From positions 15,534,501 through 15,598,500 of the forward strand of contig NC_091112.1 of NCBI RefSeq assembly GCF_024713975.1: DNA of 64,000 bases. The letters are read 5' to 3'. The stretch's first letter is position 1. Each line of letters begins with the position of its first letter. The notes under the pieces are model-generated. The model saw only the letters and a list, made by a program, of their open reading frames with translations, made no database searches and was not told the origin of the DNA. The DNA is from Paralichthys olivaceus (taxonomy: Eukaryota > Chordata > Actinopteri > Pleuronectiformes > Paralichthyidae). A program made the translations under genes and the position numbers. Shown in pieces: positions 62,110 through 64,000 of this stretch.

Positions 62110-63560
62110 ACATTTCTTATACACTATTACATCTTTTATTTAACAAGGATCAAAATATACACAGCAAGATAAAAGTACTGCAAAAGACAAAAAGAGGAAG
62201 CATCTTTGGTTCCTTCACATGTTCAATGAGCCTCCGTCTCCAACACAGGTCTGGAGATACAATGATAATCCAATGGGATAATGAAAGAAATAAGGTTTGT
62301 CCTTTCTATTTCAATTGAAAATGACTGATTCTATCAGCGATCGCTTTGTTATCGACGCTACGTATTAAGTTTACACAAGAGAAGAGAAACGGAAAAGTTT
62401 GAGAGTGAAAACTATAATTGTGAAATTGTTTCCTCCTTAATCCCAGATTCAAAATGAGGAAAAAAAAGATAATATGAGATTCTGTTGTCTGTTTATACAG
62501 TACATCCATGCAGGACAGTGGATATCGTGAGTATACATTCTTAGCGAAGTGCTCGTCAGTTCAAACTGCCACAGAATAAAACCAAAAGGCAAGCATTGCA
62601 TAGAGGTCCTTGAACATTCACTGGTTAAAACCTGATAACAAGCTACTGCAATAGGAGACAATCTTAGCCACGTAGCCACAAAACTCACCCAACCACCCAC
62701 ATACACATAAAGACAGGAGTGAAACAAGTTTGTAGTGGTCGTGTTTACAAGGCTGAAAAAACATCTCAAACTAAATAGAGGCTAAATGAATGCAGAAAGG
62801 TTCAGAACAAAACACTGGAAATAAAATAGTTTTTATAAACTTATCTAAATTAATAGAAAATAAACCAATTTCTATATTACAATGGTGCTCTGTAAGATAA
62901 CATACATTTCAATATCTTATTATGCTTGAAACAATAAATACAGACCACAAAACTCAAACACTGGAAATGGAGCAGTGTGACAAAAACAGAAAACACACAA
63001 AATAACATTTCCCTAAAATGGTTTACAAGCAAGGAATGAACCAAAAACATTTTAAGCGCCGTACAGACATTATTTGTTACTCTAAGTTACTCTAGTTGGC
63101 CTTCAAGGAAAATGTCCCTCGTGATGCAGATGAGACACTGAATGGACTCACGCATCAACCTTCGATGGCTGCTCTTGCCATAAACCTGTTCGGCTTGCGT
63201 CATCCGAAGCAGCACTGGTGTTAATTTCGTGAAGCGGTTCCGTGTTGGATGCGAGTCACAAAAGGGAATGTGTAGTAAAACAGCACAATGCAGAGGAGTC
63301 AGTACATTGACATACACACTAATCTATCCTGTGAATGGTGCAGCCTTGAAAGTCAAAGGTAAAAATGGGACGAGCATAACAGAGCTGAAGTACATTTTCT
63401 AAATTATTGATATGTATCCATCATATGTATAATTTGTTGGAATGGTCGCCTTTGTGGGATTTTGTTTGCTAAGATGTTTCCTTTTCCTGGGCTCAGGCAC
63501 TCCTGCCCTTCACAGCTTCATGGAGCAGCAAAATAAAGGACCTTAAGTTTTTCACGTTGT
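62110..63560 (-). other. Possible 3' UTR of a minus-strand gene beyond the right edge
   Basis: On the minus strand this AT-rich, repeat-poor tract ends with TGTTAAATAAAAGATG (AATAAA around 62133-62138). The base before it is mixed U-rich and A-rich sequence typical of vertebrate 3' UTRs. No long coding frame is present. If right, the coding part lies past position 64,000. The owner cannot be named; intergenic DNA is the alternative. Confidence 0.3.
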
Positions 63561-64000
63561 AGGAACAATGTTGCTAGCAACGATAAAACCAAATAGACAC
63601 CGCCCTGAGAACGGCAGCAACTGCTTATGTAACCAAAATGAGGGTGGGGCAATTTCATTAGTCGTCACTACACCTGCAGTTCTATCGGATGGGAAATTTT
63701 GACAGACTTGTTGCACAAAAATATCTGAGAGGAGAAATCCGAGAGCAGGTGTTTCACCTGCAAACAGAAGCAGCGTGAGCACGAGAAAAGCTGAAGCTGC
63801 AGCGCTGGGAATCTAAGCAACGGCAGAGTGTATTGGAGTGCGAGCGCAGGGTTTTGAGTGAGAGGCAAGATCTTAATATGAAATCAATGTCCTGCTCTCA
63901 AGCTGAAAGACCACGTACTTGATTGGATAGGAAATTAACTCGACTGCTGAAGGAACCGATAAAAATCTCATAGTGGGAAATGGTCTGTGTTGTAATGTTA
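63561..64000. other. Right-edge DNA, no gene identified
   Basis: Mixed-composition DNA with minus-strand frames of 66-76 codons that match nothing I recognise. It could be UTR or intergenic. Confidence 0.3.

Noticed and set aside
1..64000. tRNA, rRNA or snoRNA genes
   Set aside because: I looked for tRNA B-box words and box C/D or H/ACA hallmarks by eye and found no convincing set. A covariance-model scan (tRNAscan-SE, Infernal with Rfam) would be decisive.

Overview
This window is vertebrate nuclear DNA and almost certainly comes from a ray-finned (teleost) fish. The evidence is three multi-exon vertebrate genes with GT-AG introns, protein sequences closest to the fish forms as I remember them, very many (CA)n/(TG)n and (GATA)n microsatellites, and several dispersed repeats that I recognise as widespread in fish genomes. 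I see no bacterial, viral or plasmid genes, no CRISPR array and no operon. The species cannot be fixed from the sequence.

Region 1 to about 43,430 has no coding gene that I can support. It holds microsatellites, old fragments of interspersed repeats and a multi-copy family of non-autonomous elements with terminal inverted repeats (TIRs); one copy is inserted in another repeat. It also has one near-perfect hairpin at 12.3 kb and some repeat-poor stretches that may be regulatory.

Region 43,430 to 61,080 is the gene cluster: marcksl1 (+, two coding exons), then hdac1 (+, twelve coding exons), then eif3i (-, eleven coding exons). I assembled the three reading frames exon by exon. They give proteins of 207, 482 and 325 residues, with all splice phases consistent. 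The hdac1 and eif3i lengths equal those of the human proteins. The trio matches the human 1p35 neighbourhood (EIF3I-FAM167B-LCK-HDAC1-MARCKSL1), but FAM167B and LCK are absent between eif3i and hdac1 here, and hdac1 is flipped relative to its neighbours. marcksl1 and hdac1 are head-to-tail; hdac1 and eif3i converge and share a 1.3 kb intergenic gap. A 21-bp minisatellite of about 0.8 kb ends roughly 230 bp before the hdac1 start codon.

Region 61,080 to 64,000 holds an internally deleted Tc1-like transposase relic. After it comes an AT-rich tract that may be the 3' untranslated end of a minus-strand gene lying beyond the right edge.

The three genes act separately: a membrane/actin-binding PKC substrate, a nuclear deacetylase and a translation-initiation subunit. 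Their proximity reflects conserved synteny, not a shared pathway. I found no new enzymatic or defence system. The points most worth checking are the promoter-proximal minisatellite, the altered MARCKS effector domain, the fused hdac1 exon, the ATG-only coding exon of eif3i, the palindrome motif shared by two first introns, and the TIR elements.
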